Notes under the pieces: model-generated
Databases searched by the model: none
What the model saw: the letters and a program-made list of their open reading frames with translations, nothing else
Told to the model about the DNA's origin: nothing
Part shown: positions 45,185 through 54,852 of the stretch, piece after piece
How the letters are laid out: each line of letters starts with the position of its first letter
Position numbering within the stretch: the first letter of the stretch is position 1
DNA from: Nitrospirota bacterium
GTDB taxonomy: Bacteria > Nitrospirota > Thermodesulfovibrionia > Thermodesulfovibrionales > JdFR-88
Direction: 5' to 3'
Length of the DNA: 64,000 nucleotides
Assembly: GCA_021789935.1 (NCBI GenBank)
Contig: JAJYIR010000005.1
Coordinates: 1 to 64,000, forward strand
Program-made: the position numbers and the translations under genes

Positions 45185-46441
45185 ATGCGGGCCTTTGTGC
45201 CGCTGGGATGCCCAAAAAAGCCCTTGCCTTATACCCTGTTTATCGCCTTCAGATATCTGAAGTCAAAGAAGAAGCAAAAAGGGATATCCTTTAACGCGCT
45301 GGTGTCCGTGGGCGGGGTTGCACTTGGGGTAATGACCCTGCTTGTGGTGCTTTCAGTGATGAGCGGGTTCAGGGAAGACCTCCAGAACAAGATCCTCGGC
45401 GTGAACGCCAATGTAGTAGTGCTTTCAGCGGACGGCACCATGGACAACTATGGGGGCCTTCTTAAGAAACTGCAAAAATGGCCCCACGTGGCGGCCGCTT
45501 CGCCTTTTGTCATGGGACAGGTGATGCTGTCTGCGGGCAAGGCGGCGCAGGGCGTTTATATCAGGGGCATCGATCCTCGGGAGGAACTGAAGGTCACTGA
45601 TCTTGCCAGGCATATGAAGGAAGGCTCTTTAATGCCGCTGGCCGGGGACAAACCCGGCATTGTTGTAGGCTCCGAGCTTGCCGACAGGCTTGGCGTCATA
45701 ACAGGCGACACCGTCACGGTGCTTTCCCCCATGGGAGAGGTGGGCCCGTTCGGGATGCTGCCCCGGATACGACGTTTCCAGGTTGACGGCATATTCGAAA
45801 TGGGGATGTACGAGTATGACAACAACCTCGCTCTCACCGGACTTGAGCCCGCCGCCCAGTTCTTCGGCATGGACAACGGCATCACCGGCATAGAGCTGAA
45901 GCTCAACGACATCTACAAAGCCCCGGAAGTGAGGGCCGCCCTCAACAAGGGGCTGGGGTTCCCATACTTTGCGAGGGACTGGATTGAAATGAACAAGAAC
46001 CTCTTTGCGGCCCTCACGCTGGAGAAGATCACCATGTTCATAATACTTACGTTCATAATACTGGTGGCCTCTTTTAATATCGTAAGCACCCTGATGATGA
46101 ACGTGGTGGAAAAGCAGAGGGAGATAGCCATTTTAAAGGCCATGGGCGCCACAAACCGGGGGATCATGACTGTCTTTGTCATCCAGGGGCTGCTGATAGG
46201 CATTGTCGGGACGGTCATAGGCGTTGTGGGGGGCTACCTGATAGGTTACCTGGTAAATACCTATCACATAATCAGTCTCCCATCCGACGTGTATTATTTA
46301 AGCCACTTGCCGGTCAAGATGAACCCAAGGGATTTCGTCCTGGTCTCCTTTGCAGCCATAGCCATCTCGTTTTCCGCTACGATATATCCGGCATGGCAGG
46401 CCGCCAGGCTTGATCCTGTCGAACCTCTCAGATACGAATAG
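45185..46441 (+). CDS. LolC/LolE-family lipoprotein-releasing ABC permease
   Basis: 418 residues. A first membrane helix (NALVSVGGVALGVMTLLVVL) is followed by a periplasmic MacB-type domain and three C-terminal FtsX helices ending AARLDPVEPLRYE. LolCDE extracts lipoproteins from the inner membrane. No lolD ATPase gene follows. The start is uncertain: ATG 45185 is used, but TTG 45224 (MPYTLFIAFRYLKS) fits the usual family start better, and an AGGAGG lies about 20 nt before 45185. lysS-lolC order is common, but here a reversed gene separates them. Confidence 0.88.
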   Translation: MRAFVPLGCPKKPLPYTLFIAFRYLKSKKKQKGISFNALVSVGGVALGVMTLLVVLSVMSGFREDLQNKILGVNANVVVLSADGTMDNYGGLLKKLQKWPHVAAASPFVMGQVMLSAGKAAQGVYIRGIDPREELKVTDLARHMKEGSLMPLAGDKPGIVVGSELADRLGVITGDTVTVLSPMGEVGPFGMLPRIRRFQVDGIFEMGMYEYDNNLALTGLEPAAQFFGMDNGITGIELKLNDIYKAPEVRAALNKGLGFPYFARDWIEMNKNLFAALTLEKITMFIILTFIILVASFNIVSTLMMNVVEKQREIAILKAMGATNRGIMTVFVIQGLLIGIVGTVIGVVGGYLIGYLVNTYHIISLPSDVYYLSHLPVKMNPRDFVLVSFAAIAISFSATIYPAWQAARLDPVEPLRYE

Positions 46442-46551
46442 CCCTGCAGATTTCAGTCGAAATAAACCGCTTGATACAGGGGATTGAATGCTAAGGACTT
46501 ACAAAAAACAAAAACCGGGGGAATTTTTGTCTTTTTTATTGAAGGGGCGGG

Positions 46552-46884
46552 TCAGTAGATGGAGCGGATCTTCCCTGTCCTCATGTCCAGGATGACGGTA
46601 TCCACATAATTTTTGCCGCTGAAGATGTCCGCCTTGATGAAATGATGGCCTATCTGCCCTTTTATTACCGCAGTATAACCGTGTTTTGCGAAATAATCAG
46701 TAAGCGCGTGTTCGGCCTGTTGTTGCGTCATCACGTTGTGGCAGATGCCGTAAGCCGCTCCGCAGCAGTTACCGTAATAAAAAATAAAGATATGGCTTCT
46801 GATTTCCTGGGCATAGGCAGCGCTTGAAATGCCCATGACGGCGATGATGGAGAAAAACAGGGCTTTTTTCAGTTTTTTCTGCAT
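46552..46884 (-). CDS. Small secreted protein of unknown function
   Basis: 110 residues. A signal peptide of about 25 residues ends AAYA before QE. The mature part holds YYGNCCGAAYGICH with three cysteines and ends YVDTVILDMRTGKIRSIY. I do not recognise a family. The C-terminal strand pattern recalls PepSY/NTF2-like small exported domains, without certainty. It stands alone, followed downstream by the Lol permease on the other strand. A G-rich hairpin lies in its upstream region. Confidence 0.7.
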   Translation of the reverse strand: MQKKLKKALFFSIIAVMGISSAAYAQEIRSHIFIFYYGNCCGAAYGICHNVMTQQQAEHALTDYFAKHGYTAVIKGQIGHHFIKADIFSGKNYVDTVILDMRTGKIRSIY

Positions 46885-47437
46885 ATGGCAAGCTCGACCA
46901 TGAATAATTGCTCTTTTTTATTTTTCTTTTTTGATGAATGGGAGGGAGGGAGGGGGTTTTCCCTCCCATTCATTGCCCCCCTTAGGGGCGAATTGTCAGG
47001 CCGCACGGGCCCTGTTCGTAAAAAGATTTTATCCGGAAGATTCCGCCTCTGCCTGTGGCCGTCACAATAGATATAATTTAAACCCAGGCTTTGAAGAATA
47101 TTTGAAGGAATTGTGAAGAAATTGTGAAATGGACCGCGAGCGCATCCCGAAGGGCAAGCAAGCGAATTCAATTAATGCCCAATTCTCCCGCATTCGATTC
47201 CCGAAGGGAATAAATCAGGCGGTGTATCCCGGGCACCCCGCAAAACCAGAGCACCCCAGCTTTCTCAAACGGCATTGCGCATTCAGGCAAGCCCGCCCCA
47301 ATCCTGAGGACCGCATATCGCGTCCCGGGCTTGCGGCAGCTGGTTTCCCGCCGGATTTCAGATTTTTTCTTTGCCCCCCGTGCTGCCGGGCGGACGGGGC
47401 CTTTCCCTTTTTTATCAATGGTATCTTTGATGTTTGC
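46885..47437. other. Non-coding gap between the secreted-protein gene and rsmG
   Basis: No coding frame is convincing. It holds the G-rich hairpin at 46936-46971 and a GC-rich stem at about 47375-47402 (GCCCCCCGT...ACGGGGC), which lacks a T-tract directly after it on either strand. Confidence 0.5.
46936..46971 (+). repeat. G-quadruplex motif within a perfect hairpin
   Basis: GAATGGGAGGG (46936-46946) pairs with CCCTCCCATTC (46961-46971). Inside, GGGAGGGAGGGAGGGGG at 46940-46956 is four G-runs with one-base loops, a canonical parallel G-quadruplex. The two folds are mutually exclusive. It lies 52 nt upstream of the minus-strand secreted-protein start, so that gene's transcript carries the C-rich complement. 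Confidence 0.75.
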
Positions 47438-48067
47438 CTATCCATTAATTATGATTATAACGAACCTTTCGGCGTCTGTAAAAGGGAGATTGAACTTAAG
47501 GACCTCATGCTTTATCCCGGCCAGTTCGGCAGCGTATGAAGGCCCCTTGCTCATGATGAAAAAACCGCCTTTTTTAACTATGCCAGAGGCGCTTCGTATA
47601 AAATCAGGGGCCTTGAACAGTGCCCTTGTAAGCGCGATATCAAATTGGGCAACCCCCGGGAGGTCCTCCATTTTTTCCTCCAGCACCGTTATCCCCTCAA
47701 GGCCAAGCTCCCGGGTAATATGTCTGAGAAAGACGGCTTTTTTCCAGGCAGGCTCCACCAGGGACACGCGGAGGTCAGGGGCAAGCAGTTTAAGCACTAC
47801 GCCCGGAAAGCCCGCCCCGCTTCCAATGTCGGCAATGTTCCTGCCGCGCCCCTCTATGGCCTTAAGATATAGGGCGGAGTCCAGGAAGTGCTTTATTATT
47901 ATCTCCCTGTCCTCCTTTATGGCGGTCAGGTTGTGGGTGCGGTTCCATTTCTTCAGTTCGGAAAGATAGAGCATGAACTTGCCCGCCGTCTCTTTTTGAA
48001 GCGGGGGCAGGCCCAGCCCGGCGGCGCCTTTTTCAAGCAGTTTCAGTTCTTTTCCTGCGGTTTGCAT
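47438..48067 (-). CDS. rsmG: 16S rRNA (guanine-527-N7)-methyltransferase RsmG
   Basis: 209 residues. [24 protein letters not shown] and the SAM motif [15 protein letters not shown] are characteristic, followed by [15 protein letters not shown]. It methylates G527 of 16S rRNA using S-adenosylmethionine. Its start overlaps the 3' end of mnmG by 25 nt, the widespread gidA-gidB arrangement. Confidence 0.96.
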   Translation of the reverse strand: MQTAGKELKLLEKGAAGLGLPPLQKETAGKFMLYLSELKKWNRTHNLTAIKEDREIIIKHFLDSALYLKAIEGRGRNIADIGSGAGFPGVVLKLLAPDLRVSLVEPAWKKAVFLRHITRELGLEGITVLEEKMEDLPGVAQFDIALTRALFKAPDFIRSASGIVKKGGFFIMSKGPSYAAELAGIKHEVLKFNLPFTDAERFVIIIING

Positions 48068-49950
48068 TTTTTGTCTTTAGTTTTTTGTTTTTTGCATCCC
48101 CCGGCTTCCTTTCCGGAGGCCACCATCAGGAGCATCAGGGCCGCAGGGGTCATGCCGGGGATCCTGCCTGCCTGTCCGATGTTTACAGGCCGGACCTCCT
48201 CCAGTTTTGACACCAGCTCGTTTGAAAGTCCGGGCACACGCCGGTAATCCATTGAGGCGGGTATTGGTCTGTCTCCGGAGGATTTTAGTCTCTGTACCGC
48301 ATCGAACTGGTTTTTGATGTAGCCTTCGTATTTTACTTCAGTTTCCACAAGCATCTGCGCGTCCGGGGAAAGCCCTGGGGGCGAAGGCGGCAGTACCCTG
48401 CTTATGGCCTCATAGGTGACGCCAGGCCTTTTAAGGAGTTGTTCCAGGGTCGAGCCTTCAGGGCAATTCCGGGCCTCACCCAGTATGGAGCCCGCCTGTT
48501 GAGGTTTTGCCCTGGACGTCTTCAGCCTTTTTATCTCGCTGGCGACGGAGGCCTTTTTCTCAATGAACCTCTTGTAATCATCGCAGCCTAAAAGCCCGGC
48601 CCCATGCCCGATTTCGCAAAGCCGCATGTCGGCGTTGTCGTGCCTGAGGAGGAGCCTGTATTCGGCCCTGGAGGTAAACATCCTGTAGGGCTCGGATGTG
48701 CCCTTTGTGACAAGGTCGTCTATGAGCACCCCAATATATGCGTCATGCCTGGCTAATATCAAAGGGGCAAGGCCCTTTATTTTGAGCGCTGCGTTCATGC
48801 CGGCCATGAGTCCCTGGGCCGCCGCCTCCTCATAGCCGGAGGTGCCGTTTATCTGTCCGGCAAGATAGAGGCCCTCAACTTTTTTCGTCTCCAGGGCATG
48901 GGTCAGCTCCGTGGGGCTGACGTAGTCATATTCAATCGCGTATCCGGGTCTCATGATCTCTGCTTTCTCCAGGCCCGGGATGCTCTTCACCAACTCTATC
49001 TGGACATCAAATGGCAGGCTGGTGGAAATGCCGTTGGCGTAATATTCAGAGGTGTTCAGCCCCTCAGGCTCCAAAAAAACCTGGTGGCGCGTCTTTTCCG
49101 GGAAGCGGACCATCTTGTCCTCAACGGATGGGCAGTAGCGCGGCCCCGTTCCCTTTATCCTGCCCGAATAAAGAGGGGAGCGGTCCAGGCTTTGAAGGAT
49201 TTTCTGCCTGGTCTCTTCGCCCGTATATGTGAGATAACAGGGAAGCTGCGGGTTGGTGATATCCCCTTTCCAAAACGAAAAGGCCACCGGAGGGTCTTCC
49301 CCCGGCTGCACGTCCAGCCTTGGGAAATCTATGGTATGCGCGTCCAGCCTTGGCGGGGTCCCGGTTTTGAGCCTGCCCATGCGAAACCCTAATGCCCGCA
49401 AGGAATCGGAAAGCCCCATCGAGGGGAACTCCCCGGCGCGGCCCGCCTCATGTGACTCCGTTCCTATGTGGATGAGGCCTTTTAAAAAAGTCCCGGTCGT
49501 CACGACCACCGCTTTGGCCTTGCAGGAAACACCAAGCGCCGTCATGACTCCGCGTACCTTACCGTCCTCTACAATGAGGCTCTCGGCCATGGCCTGTTTC
49601 ACATGGAGGCCGGGGACGCCCTCTATGGCTTTTCGCATGGCCAGCTTGTAAAGAAGCCTGTCTGCCTGGTGCCTCAAGGACCAGACAGCAGGGCCTTTCG
49701 AGCGGTTCAGCACGCGGCTTTGAATGCAGGAGGCATCAGACACCCGGCCCATCTCGCCCCCCAGCGCATCTATCTCTCTTACCAGGTGGCCCTTGGCCAG
49801 CCCCCCGATTGCGGGATTGCAGGAAAGCTGCGCGATATTGTCCAGGGTAAGCGTAAAGAGGCAGGTATCAACGCCCATGCGGGCCGCGGCAAGCGCCGCC
49901 TCGCATCCGGCATGCCCCGCCCCGATTACGATTACGTCATATTCCATCAT
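48043..49950 (-). CDS. mnmG: tRNA uridine 5-carboxymethylaminomethyl modification enzyme MnmG
   Basis: 635 residues from ATG 49950 ([15 protein letters not shown]). FAD motif GAGHAG is at the start, with [14 protein letters not shown] and [11 protein letters not shown] further in. With MnmE it modifies wobble U34 of certain tRNAs. The frame stays open about 50 codons upstream, but similarity starts here. The extreme C-terminus is Lys-rich ([16 protein letters not shown]) and non-conserved, and overlaps rsmG. Confidence 0.96.
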   Translation of the reverse strand: MMEYDVIVIGAGHAGCEAALAAARMGVDTCLFTLTLDNIAQLSCNPAIGGLAKGHLVREIDALGGEMGRVSDASCIQSRVLNRSKGPAVWSLRHQADRLLYKLAMRKAIEGVPGLHVKQAMAESLIVEDGKVRGVMTALGVSCKAKAVVVTTGTFLKGLIHIGTESHEAGRAGEFPSMGLSDSLRALGFRMGRLKTGTPPRLDAHTIDFPRLDVQPGEDPPVAFSFWKGDITNPQLPCYLTYTGEETRQKILQSLDRSPLYSGRIKGTGPRYCPSVEDKMVRFPEKTRHQVFLEPEGLNTSEYYANGISTSLPFDVQIELVKSIPGLEKAEIMRPGYAIEYDYVSPTELTHALETKKVEGLYLAGQINGTSGYEEAAAQGLMAGMNAALKIKGLAPLILARHDAYIGVLIDDLVTKGTSEPYRMFTSRAEYRLLLRHDNADMRLCEIGHGAGLLGCDDYKRFIEKKASVASEIKRLKTSRAKPQQAGSILGEARNCPEGSTLEQLLKRPGVTYEAISRVLPPSPPGLSPDAQMLVETEVKYEGYIKNQFDAVQRLKSSGDRPIPASMDYRRVPGLSNELVSKLEEVRPVNIGQAGRIPGMTPAALMLLMVASGKEAGGCKKQKTKDKKCKPQEKN

Positions 49951-50154
49951 GGCATTCATCCCATTTATTATGACAGAAAAGTACAGGGTGTTTGACTTTG
50001 CCCCCGGCAGGTGCCATAATAAAGATGGAGTTTCAGAAGTAAGTTTATGTTTCAGCATCAGATAAAATCCACAGAGGCTCGTTTGCAGCCTTGCTCCCAC
50101 TCCCCACAGCCTTCTCTGAAGCTTTAATCTGCTTATTGGAAGGAGGTATCAGAA

Positions 50155-50355
50155 ATGGCTGAAGGGACAGTAAAGTGGTTCAATGAATCCAAGGGTTTTG
50201 GCTTTATAACAAGCAAAGACGGCCAGGATTATTTTGTTCACTTCTCCTCGATAAAAGGCGACGGCTTCAAGACACTTTCAGAAGGCGACAGTGTCGTCTT
50301 CGATGTGGAAAGCAGCCCTAAGGGGCCGAAGGCAGTAAACGTTGTGAAGCAGTAA
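50155..50355 (+). CDS. csp: Cold-shock domain protein
   Basis: 66 residues. RNA-binding motifs KGFGFIT (RNP1) and DYFVHFS (RNP2) are intact. It binds single-stranded nucleic acid as an RNA chaperone. AAGGAGG lies 8 nt before the ATG. Composition and length are canonical for CspA/CspC types. A nested hairpin follows the stop. Confidence 0.96.
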   Translation: MAEGTVKWFNESKGFGFITSKDGQDYFVHFSSIKGDGFKTLSEGDSVVFDVESSPKGPKAVNVVKQ

Positions 50356-50362
50356 GCCCGAT

Positions 50363-50396
50363 CACCTGGCCTTCCGCCAAGGCGGGGGGCCAGGTG
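50363..50396 (+). terminator. Nested hairpin after csp
   Basis: CACCTGGCC (50363-50371) pairs with GGCCAGGTG (50388-50396), enclosing CCGCC/GGCGG. No T-tract follows (CTAAATAAAATAAAA), so it may stabilise the mRNA end or act as a non-canonical terminator. Confidence 0.5.
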
Positions 50397-50490
50397 CTAA
50401 ATAAAATAAAATGAATAAAGATAAAATAAAAAGCACCCCCGCTTCAGGCAGGGGGGCCGATAAACGCTATCGGAAGGACCCGGGAACGTG

Positions 50491-50901
50491 ATGAGACAAA
50501 ACCATTTTGCAAAACTGGAGATGCTCAAAAAGAACAAGCTTGCCGCGGGCCTGCTCCAGGAGCGGTTCCCGAAGGTATCGGGCATCGTGATCCAGATGCG
50601 CTATTATCACAGGTCCCGCCAGCTGCTGATGGAACGGACCGTAAATTTCTGTCCGTCGGATTACGCATATTTCAAAATGGGATGCATGACCAGGGGCTGT
50701 GAAAACGGCGGGTTTGACCTTGCCGTAGTCATAAACGATCTTGTTAAAAAAGGCGGCAAAAGCGCAAAAGGCGGGCTCTGCTGCGAAGGCACCAGCCCCG
50801 AGCTGGAGGCGGGCCATGCCAGCATCGATTACAAAATCAGCATAAATTATTCCGCCAGGCGTTCACCAGGCTTGAAGTCCCCCCAATTGACAAGCTTTTA
50901 A
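50491..50901 (+). CDS. Conserved-looking Cys-rich protein of unknown function
   Basis: 136 residues from ATG 50491 (GGAAGGA upstream; a GTG lies one codon before). Residues 36-59 carry QMRYYHRSRQLLMERTVNF, then CPSDYAYFKMGCMTRGC and later GGLCCEG. The spacing of C-C-C-CC suggests a metal site. It ends in a DYKISINYSAR strand. I do not recognise the family; no membrane segment is seen. It follows csp by about 135 nt and precedes lipA by about 120. Confidence 0.65.
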   Translation: MRQNHFAKLEMLKKNKLAAGLLQERFPKVSGIVIQMRYYHRSRQLLMERTVNFCPSDYAYFKMGCMTRGCENGGFDLAVVINDLVKKGGKSAKGGLCCEGTSPELEAGHASIDYKISINYSARRSPGLKSPQLTSF

Positions 50902-51021
50902 AAGTTCCATTATTGTAAAATGTAACGCGCCAGCTGCCCCGGTGCGAGCGAACGGAACTTTTTAATGAAAAAATTCCCTATATTCAATTCCCTGCGGCAT
51001 TGCCGCCTGGAATAAAAGGAC

Positions 51022-51867
51022 ATGAGGCTGCCTGATTGGGTAAGGACGCGATACCCCTCCCAAAGCGTCCTTGAGCTGAAGAAATTCCTTCGCAAGAGGG
51101 GTTTGCACACGGTCTGCGAGGAGGCCAGGTGTCCCAACATGGGGACATGCTTCTCCCGTCCTGCGGCCACCTTCCTGATAATGGGGCCAAGCTGCACCAG
51201 GAACTGCGGGTTCTGCTCCGTGGATTCCTCATCGCCGGCGCCCCTTTCCCATGACGAACCGGCCAGGCTGGCGGAGGCAGCAAGCCTGATGGGCCTTAAA
51301 TACGTGGTAATAACCTCCGTGACCAGGGATGACCTGGAAGACGGCGGAGCGGCCCATTTCGCGATGTCTATCAGGGCAGTGAAGGAGGCTGTGCCCGGCG
51401 TGAAGGTGGAGGTGCTTACCCCCGATTTCAAAGGCAGCCGGGAAGCTCTGTCCATAGTGCTTGAGGCCGGACCGGATGTTTTTAATCATAACGTGGAGAC
51501 GGCGCCCAGGCTCTACCCCGTTGTCCGCCCCCAGGCGGATTATCAAAGGAGTCTTGCCGTCCTTCAGAACGCGGCGTTTGCCGCCCCGCATATACCCGTA
51601 AAGTCCGGTTTCATGCTTGGGCTTGGCGAAACACGGGGCGAGGTTCTAAAAATGATGGAGGCCCTGAGGGCGCACGGATGCAGGATGCTCACGGTCGGCC
51701 AGTATCTGCAACCTTCAAAAAAAAATCTGCCCGTAAGGGAATATATAGAACCCGGGAGGTTCGAGGAATTAAAGGAGGAGGCCCTTCAGATGGGGTTCGC
51801 TTCCGTTGCTTCCGGGCCCCTGGTAAGAAGTTCAATGAACGCGGAGGAATATTACCGGCATGTATGA
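51022..51867 (+). CDS. lipA: Lipoyl synthase
   Basis: 281 residues. Both iron-sulfur signatures are present: [12 protein letters not shown] (auxiliary cluster, CxxxxxCxxxxC) and CTRNCGFC (radical SAM, CxxxCxxC). The C-terminal SSMNAEEYY includes the conserved RSS-type serine. It inserts two sulfur atoms into octanoyl groups on lipoyl domains. AAAGGA lies before the ATG. It overlaps the aminotransferase by 8 nt. Confidence 0.97.
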   Translation: MRLPDWVRTRYPSQSVLELKKFLRKRGLHTVCEEARCPNMGTCFSRPAATFLIMGPSCTRNCGFCSVDSSSPAPLSHDEPARLAEAASLMGLKYVVITSVTRDDLEDGGAAHFAMSIRAVKEAVPGVKVEVLTPDFKGSREALSIVLEAGPDVFNHNVETAPRLYPVVRPQADYQRSLAVLQNAAFAAPHIPVKSGFMLGLGETRGEVLKMMEALRAHGCRMLTVGQYLQPSKKNLPVREYIEPGRFEELKEEALQMGFASVASGPLVRSSMNAEEYYRHV

Positions 51868-53041
51868 GTTCAACCGTATAAAACGGCTTCCACCATATGT
51901 ATTTGCGATAGTGAACGCGCTCAAGATGGATGCCAGGAAGCGCGGAGAGGATATTATAGACCTTGGGATGGGCAACCCGGACATGGCGTCTCCGGACCAC
52001 GTGATAGACAAGCTTTGCGAGGCGTCCAAGAACCCGAAGAACCACAGGTATTCGGCTTCAAAGGGGATAACCCAGCTCAGGGTGGCCCTCACCGAGTGGT
52101 ACAAGAAGCGCTACGATGTGGACCTGGACCCGGAGACGGAAACGGTGGCAACGATAGGCTCCAAGGAGGGGCTTTCGCATTTCGTGCTGGCCACCATCCA
52201 GCCCGGGGATGTCGTAATGGTGCCTTCCCCCGCTTATCCCATACACCCTTACAGCGTGATAATCGCGGGAGGGGAAACCACAAGTGTGCCCGTGGGCAAA
52301 GGGATAGATTTCATGGAGGAGATAGAAAAATCCTACAAGAGGACCTGGCCCCGCCCGAAGATGCTGATAATAAACTTCCCCCACAACCCCACAACGCAGG
52401 TGGTAGAGGGGACCGGGTTTTTCCAGAACGTGGTGGACTTCGCTAAGGAAAACAACCTGATAGTGGTGCACGACCTGGCCTACGCGGACCTGGTATTTGA
52501 CGGATACAAGGCCCCCAGCATCCTTCAGGCGAAAGGGGCCAAGGACGTGGCCGTGGAGTTTTTCTCGCTGACAAAGAGCTACTCGATGGCCGGATGGAGG
52601 GTTGGCTTCTGCTCCGGGAACAGGGAGCTTGTCGGCGCTCTGATCAAGATAAAAAGTTACCTGGACTACGGCATGTTCCAGCCGATACAGATAGCCAGCG
52701 TCGTGGCGTTCCGCGGACCTCAGGACTGCGTGGAGGCCTACCGGAAGGTTTACCAGTCCAGGAGGGACGTCCTGATAAAGAGCATGAAACAGGCGGGCTG
52801 GAACATAGAGCCCCCCAGGGCAACCATGTTCGTCTGGGCGGAAATACCGGAGCCGTTCAGGCACATGGGTTCGCTTGAGTTCTGCAAATTCCTCATAAAA
52901 GAGGGCGGGGTGGCCGTATCGCCCGGCATCGGGTTTGGTGAAAGCGGCGAGGGGTTTGTCAGGTTCGCGCTCGTCGAAAACGAGCACAGGATAAGACAGG
53001 CGGCAAGGGGAATAAAAAAGGCCCTGAACGGGAAGCTCTGA
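51860..53041 (+). CDS. Class I/II PLP-dependent aminotransferase (AlaC-like)
   Basis: 393 residues. The PLP lysine lies in [17 protein letters not shown], with [10 protein letters not shown] near the N-terminus, NFPHNPTT and the substrate arginine region [13 protein letters not shown] near the C-terminus. The overall pattern is close to AlaC-type alanine/glutamate-pyruvate transaminases; LL-diaminopimelate aminotransferase is a nearby alternative. Coupled to lipA by an 8-nt overlap; no obvious pathway link. Confidence 0.9.
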   Translation: MYEFNRIKRLPPYVFAIVNALKMDARKRGEDIIDLGMGNPDMASPDHVIDKLCEASKNPKNHRYSASKGITQLRVALTEWYKKRYDVDLDPETETVATIGSKEGLSHFVLATIQPGDVVMVPSPAYPIHPYSVIIAGGETTSVPVGKGIDFMEEIEKSYKRTWPRPKMLIINFPHNPTTQVVEGTGFFQNVVDFAKENNLIVVHDLAYADLVFDGYKAPSILQAKGAKDVAVEFFSLTKSYSMAGWRVGFCSGNRELVGALIKIKSYLDYGMFQPIQIASVVAFRGPQDCVEAYRKVYQSRRDVLIKSMKQAGWNIEPPRATMFVWAEIPEPFRHMGSLEFCKFLIKEGGVAVSPGIGFGESGEGFVRFALVENEHRIRQAARGIKKALNGKL

Positions 53042-53065
53042 ACGGGCCCCTGTCAGCGCTGGTCC

Positions 53066-54112
53066 TCAGTCGCTGATCCTCAGTACCTTCGCGCCGCGGA
53101 TCTTCCTCTGCGTTATCTCCAGCAGGGCCTTGTTGGCCTCCTCCAGCGAATATTCCTGCACTTCCGGCCTGATGGGGATGCCGGCGGCCAGAGACAGGAA
53201 TTCCTCCACGTCCCTCCTTGTGATATTGGCCACGCTCTTAATCTCCTTTTCCATCCAGAGGTCGCGCGGGTAATCGATCTGCCCGAAGGCTTTTTGTTTG
53301 TCTGAATCCTCTTTCCTGATGGCGTTGATCACGAGCCTGCCGCCCTTCTCCAGGGCCGAAAGCGCGGAGACGGCGGGGCCCCAGGCCGGCGTGGTATCTA
53401 TGATGGAGCGGAGTTTTTCCGGCGGCCTATCCCCGGTGTCCCCGGCCCAGAAAGCGCCAAGTCCCCGGGCAAAATCCCTCTCGCTCTCCGACCTGGAAAA
53501 CACGAAAACCCTGGAGCCTGGATATTTGTGGCGCGCCATCGCGAGGACAAGATGCCCGGAAGCGCCAAACCCCGTAAGCCCGATGCTGTCTCCGTCTCTT
53601 ATGCCCGAGAGCCTTAAAGAACGGTATCCCACGGAGCCCGCGCAAAGCAGGGGCGCGGCCTCCGAATCGGAGAAAACGGCCGGTATCTTGTAGGCGAAGT
53701 CCCCGGGGACCGCCATATACTCCGCGTATCCGCCATTGGCGTCTCTTCCAGTGGCCCTGAAATCCGCGCAAAGGTTTTCACGGCCTCCCAGGCAGAACTC
53801 GCACCTGCCGCAGGCTGAATATATCCAGGCGACGCCCACCCTGTCGCCAGGCTTGAACCTGTTCTTTCTTACTGCCTCTTCCCCCATCTCCTCAACCCTG
53901 CCTACGACCTGGTGCCCTGGGATGACAGGGAAGCGGTGCGGCGGCGTTCTGCCCTCTATCTCGTCCAGTTCCGTGTGGCAGACCCCGCAGCGCAAAACCC
54001 TGACAAGCAGCTGATCAGGGCCGGGGACGGGTTTTTTTGCCGCCTCCGCAAGCTCCAGGGGAGAAGCGTTCCGCCCGAAATCGGAAAGGCCTTTAAGGAC
54101 CATGGCTTTCAT
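53066..54112 (-). CDS. Zinc-dependent alcohol dehydrogenase
   Basis: 348 residues. Catalytic zinc site CGVCHTELDEIEG and GHQVVGRVEE, structural zinc cysteines CGRCEFCLGGRENLC, and nucleotide-binding region around LTGFGASGHLV. Belongs to the medium-chain dehydrogenase family; the substrate is likely an alcohol or aldehyde but not specified by sequence. Lies 25 nt upstream of the PK-domain gene on the same strand. Confidence 0.93.
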   Translation of the reverse strand: MKAMVLKGLSDFGRNASPLELAEAAKKPVPGPDQLLVRVLRCGVCHTELDEIEGRTPPHRFPVIPGHQVVGRVEEMGEEAVRKNRFKPGDRVGVAWIYSACGRCEFCLGGRENLCADFRATGRDANGGYAEYMAVPGDFAYKIPAVFSDSEAAPLLCAGSVGYRSLRLSGIRDGDSIGLTGFGASGHLVLAMARHKYPGSRVFVFSRSESERDFARGLGAFWAGDTGDRPPEKLRSIIDTTPAWGPAVSALSALEKGGRLVINAIRKEDSDKQKAFGQIDYPRDLWMEKEIKSVANITRRDVEEFLSLAAGIPIRPEVQEYSLEEANKALLEITQRKIRGAKVLRISD

Positions 54113-54137
54113 TTGATATGGGAGCTCCCGATAAAGA

Positions 54138-54710
54138 TTATACTCTCGGTTTTGCCAGCACCTCCAGGACCCTCAATTCAAGAAACCTTTTGGAGACGGC
54201 CGGCCTTACGAGCAGAACGGTGTCCGCTCCGTGCGCCGTCCCGGCCACGGCAAGGACCTCTTCTCCTTCCGGTATCAGCCCGGCATCGGCGGCCATCATC
54301 ACTATCTCCAGCGCCACCTTTGACCCTTCTCCGAAACGCTTCAGCGACTGGGCTATTATCATCGTGGGATAAATGCCGTTGAATTTTTGGTTCAGGGATG
54401 TTTCCAGGGAGTGTGTGAGCATAGGGCCGGTAAATATCTTTATGCCCAATGAGGCTATCTTTTCCCTGGTCTCATGGTCCAGGTCCCTTGTATTGGGCCC
54501 CTTGAAACCGGCCGAGTGGGTGACCGCAACCATATTCAGGCCCGCCTCGCGCAGCGCCACGCCCATGGCCATGGCCGTGCCTCCGGTTGTGGTGGCCAGA
54601 ACCAGATGTTTGTACCCGTATTCCTTGACCGCCTCCTTCACCACCATAACGCAATCTCCCGTGTTCTCACTGCCAGGCTTTTCAAAATAGACTGTTTTTT
54701 TAATAATCAT
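54138..54710 (-). CDS. Stand-alone pyruvate kinase C-terminal (alpha/beta) domain protein
   Basis: 190 residues from ATG 54710 (MIIKKTVYFEKPG). The fold signature GYKHLVLATTTGGTAMAMG and VTHSAGFKGPNT matches the PK_C domain, which in pyruvate kinase carries the allosteric site; the catalytic barrel is absent. Free-standing versions are known but have no settled role. It could bind phosphorylated ligands. The frame extends upstream into galU antisense, which I reject. Confidence 0.82.
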   Translation of the reverse strand: MIIKKTVYFEKPGSENTGDCVMVVKEAVKEYGYKHLVLATTTGGTAMAMGVALREAGLNMVAVTHSAGFKGPNTRDLDHETREKIASLGIKIFTGPMLTHSLETSLNQKFNGIYPTMIIAQSLKRFGEGSKVALEIVMMAADAGLIPEGEEVLAVAGTAHGADTVLLVRPAVSKRFLELRVLEVLAKPRV

Positions 54711-54786
54711 GTCTTTTCTTTGAAAAAAACCTCCTTGGGTTTTTATTTGAATAATTATAAAGGAAGACGGCCGGGTTTTTGAGTGT

Positions 54787-54813
54787 TTGACATAAATTAT
54801 TTTATGGTAAAAT
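54787..54813 (+). promoter_or_regulatory. Likely galU promoter
   Basis: TTGACA at 54787-54792 and TGGTAAAAT at 54805-54813, an extended -10 (TGn-TAAAAT). The 15-nt spacer is short, which the extended -10 may compensate. It lies 39 nt before the galU start. Confidence 0.6.
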
Positions 54814-54852
54814 TGGGAATCAAAACGGAAGGATAGGGGTGAAACTCGATCA

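Noticed and set aside
47375-47412. GC-rich stem with T-rich downstream bases as a terminator
   Set aside because: The stem has bulges, and the T-run starts only after CCTTTCCC; no plus-strand gene ends nearby.
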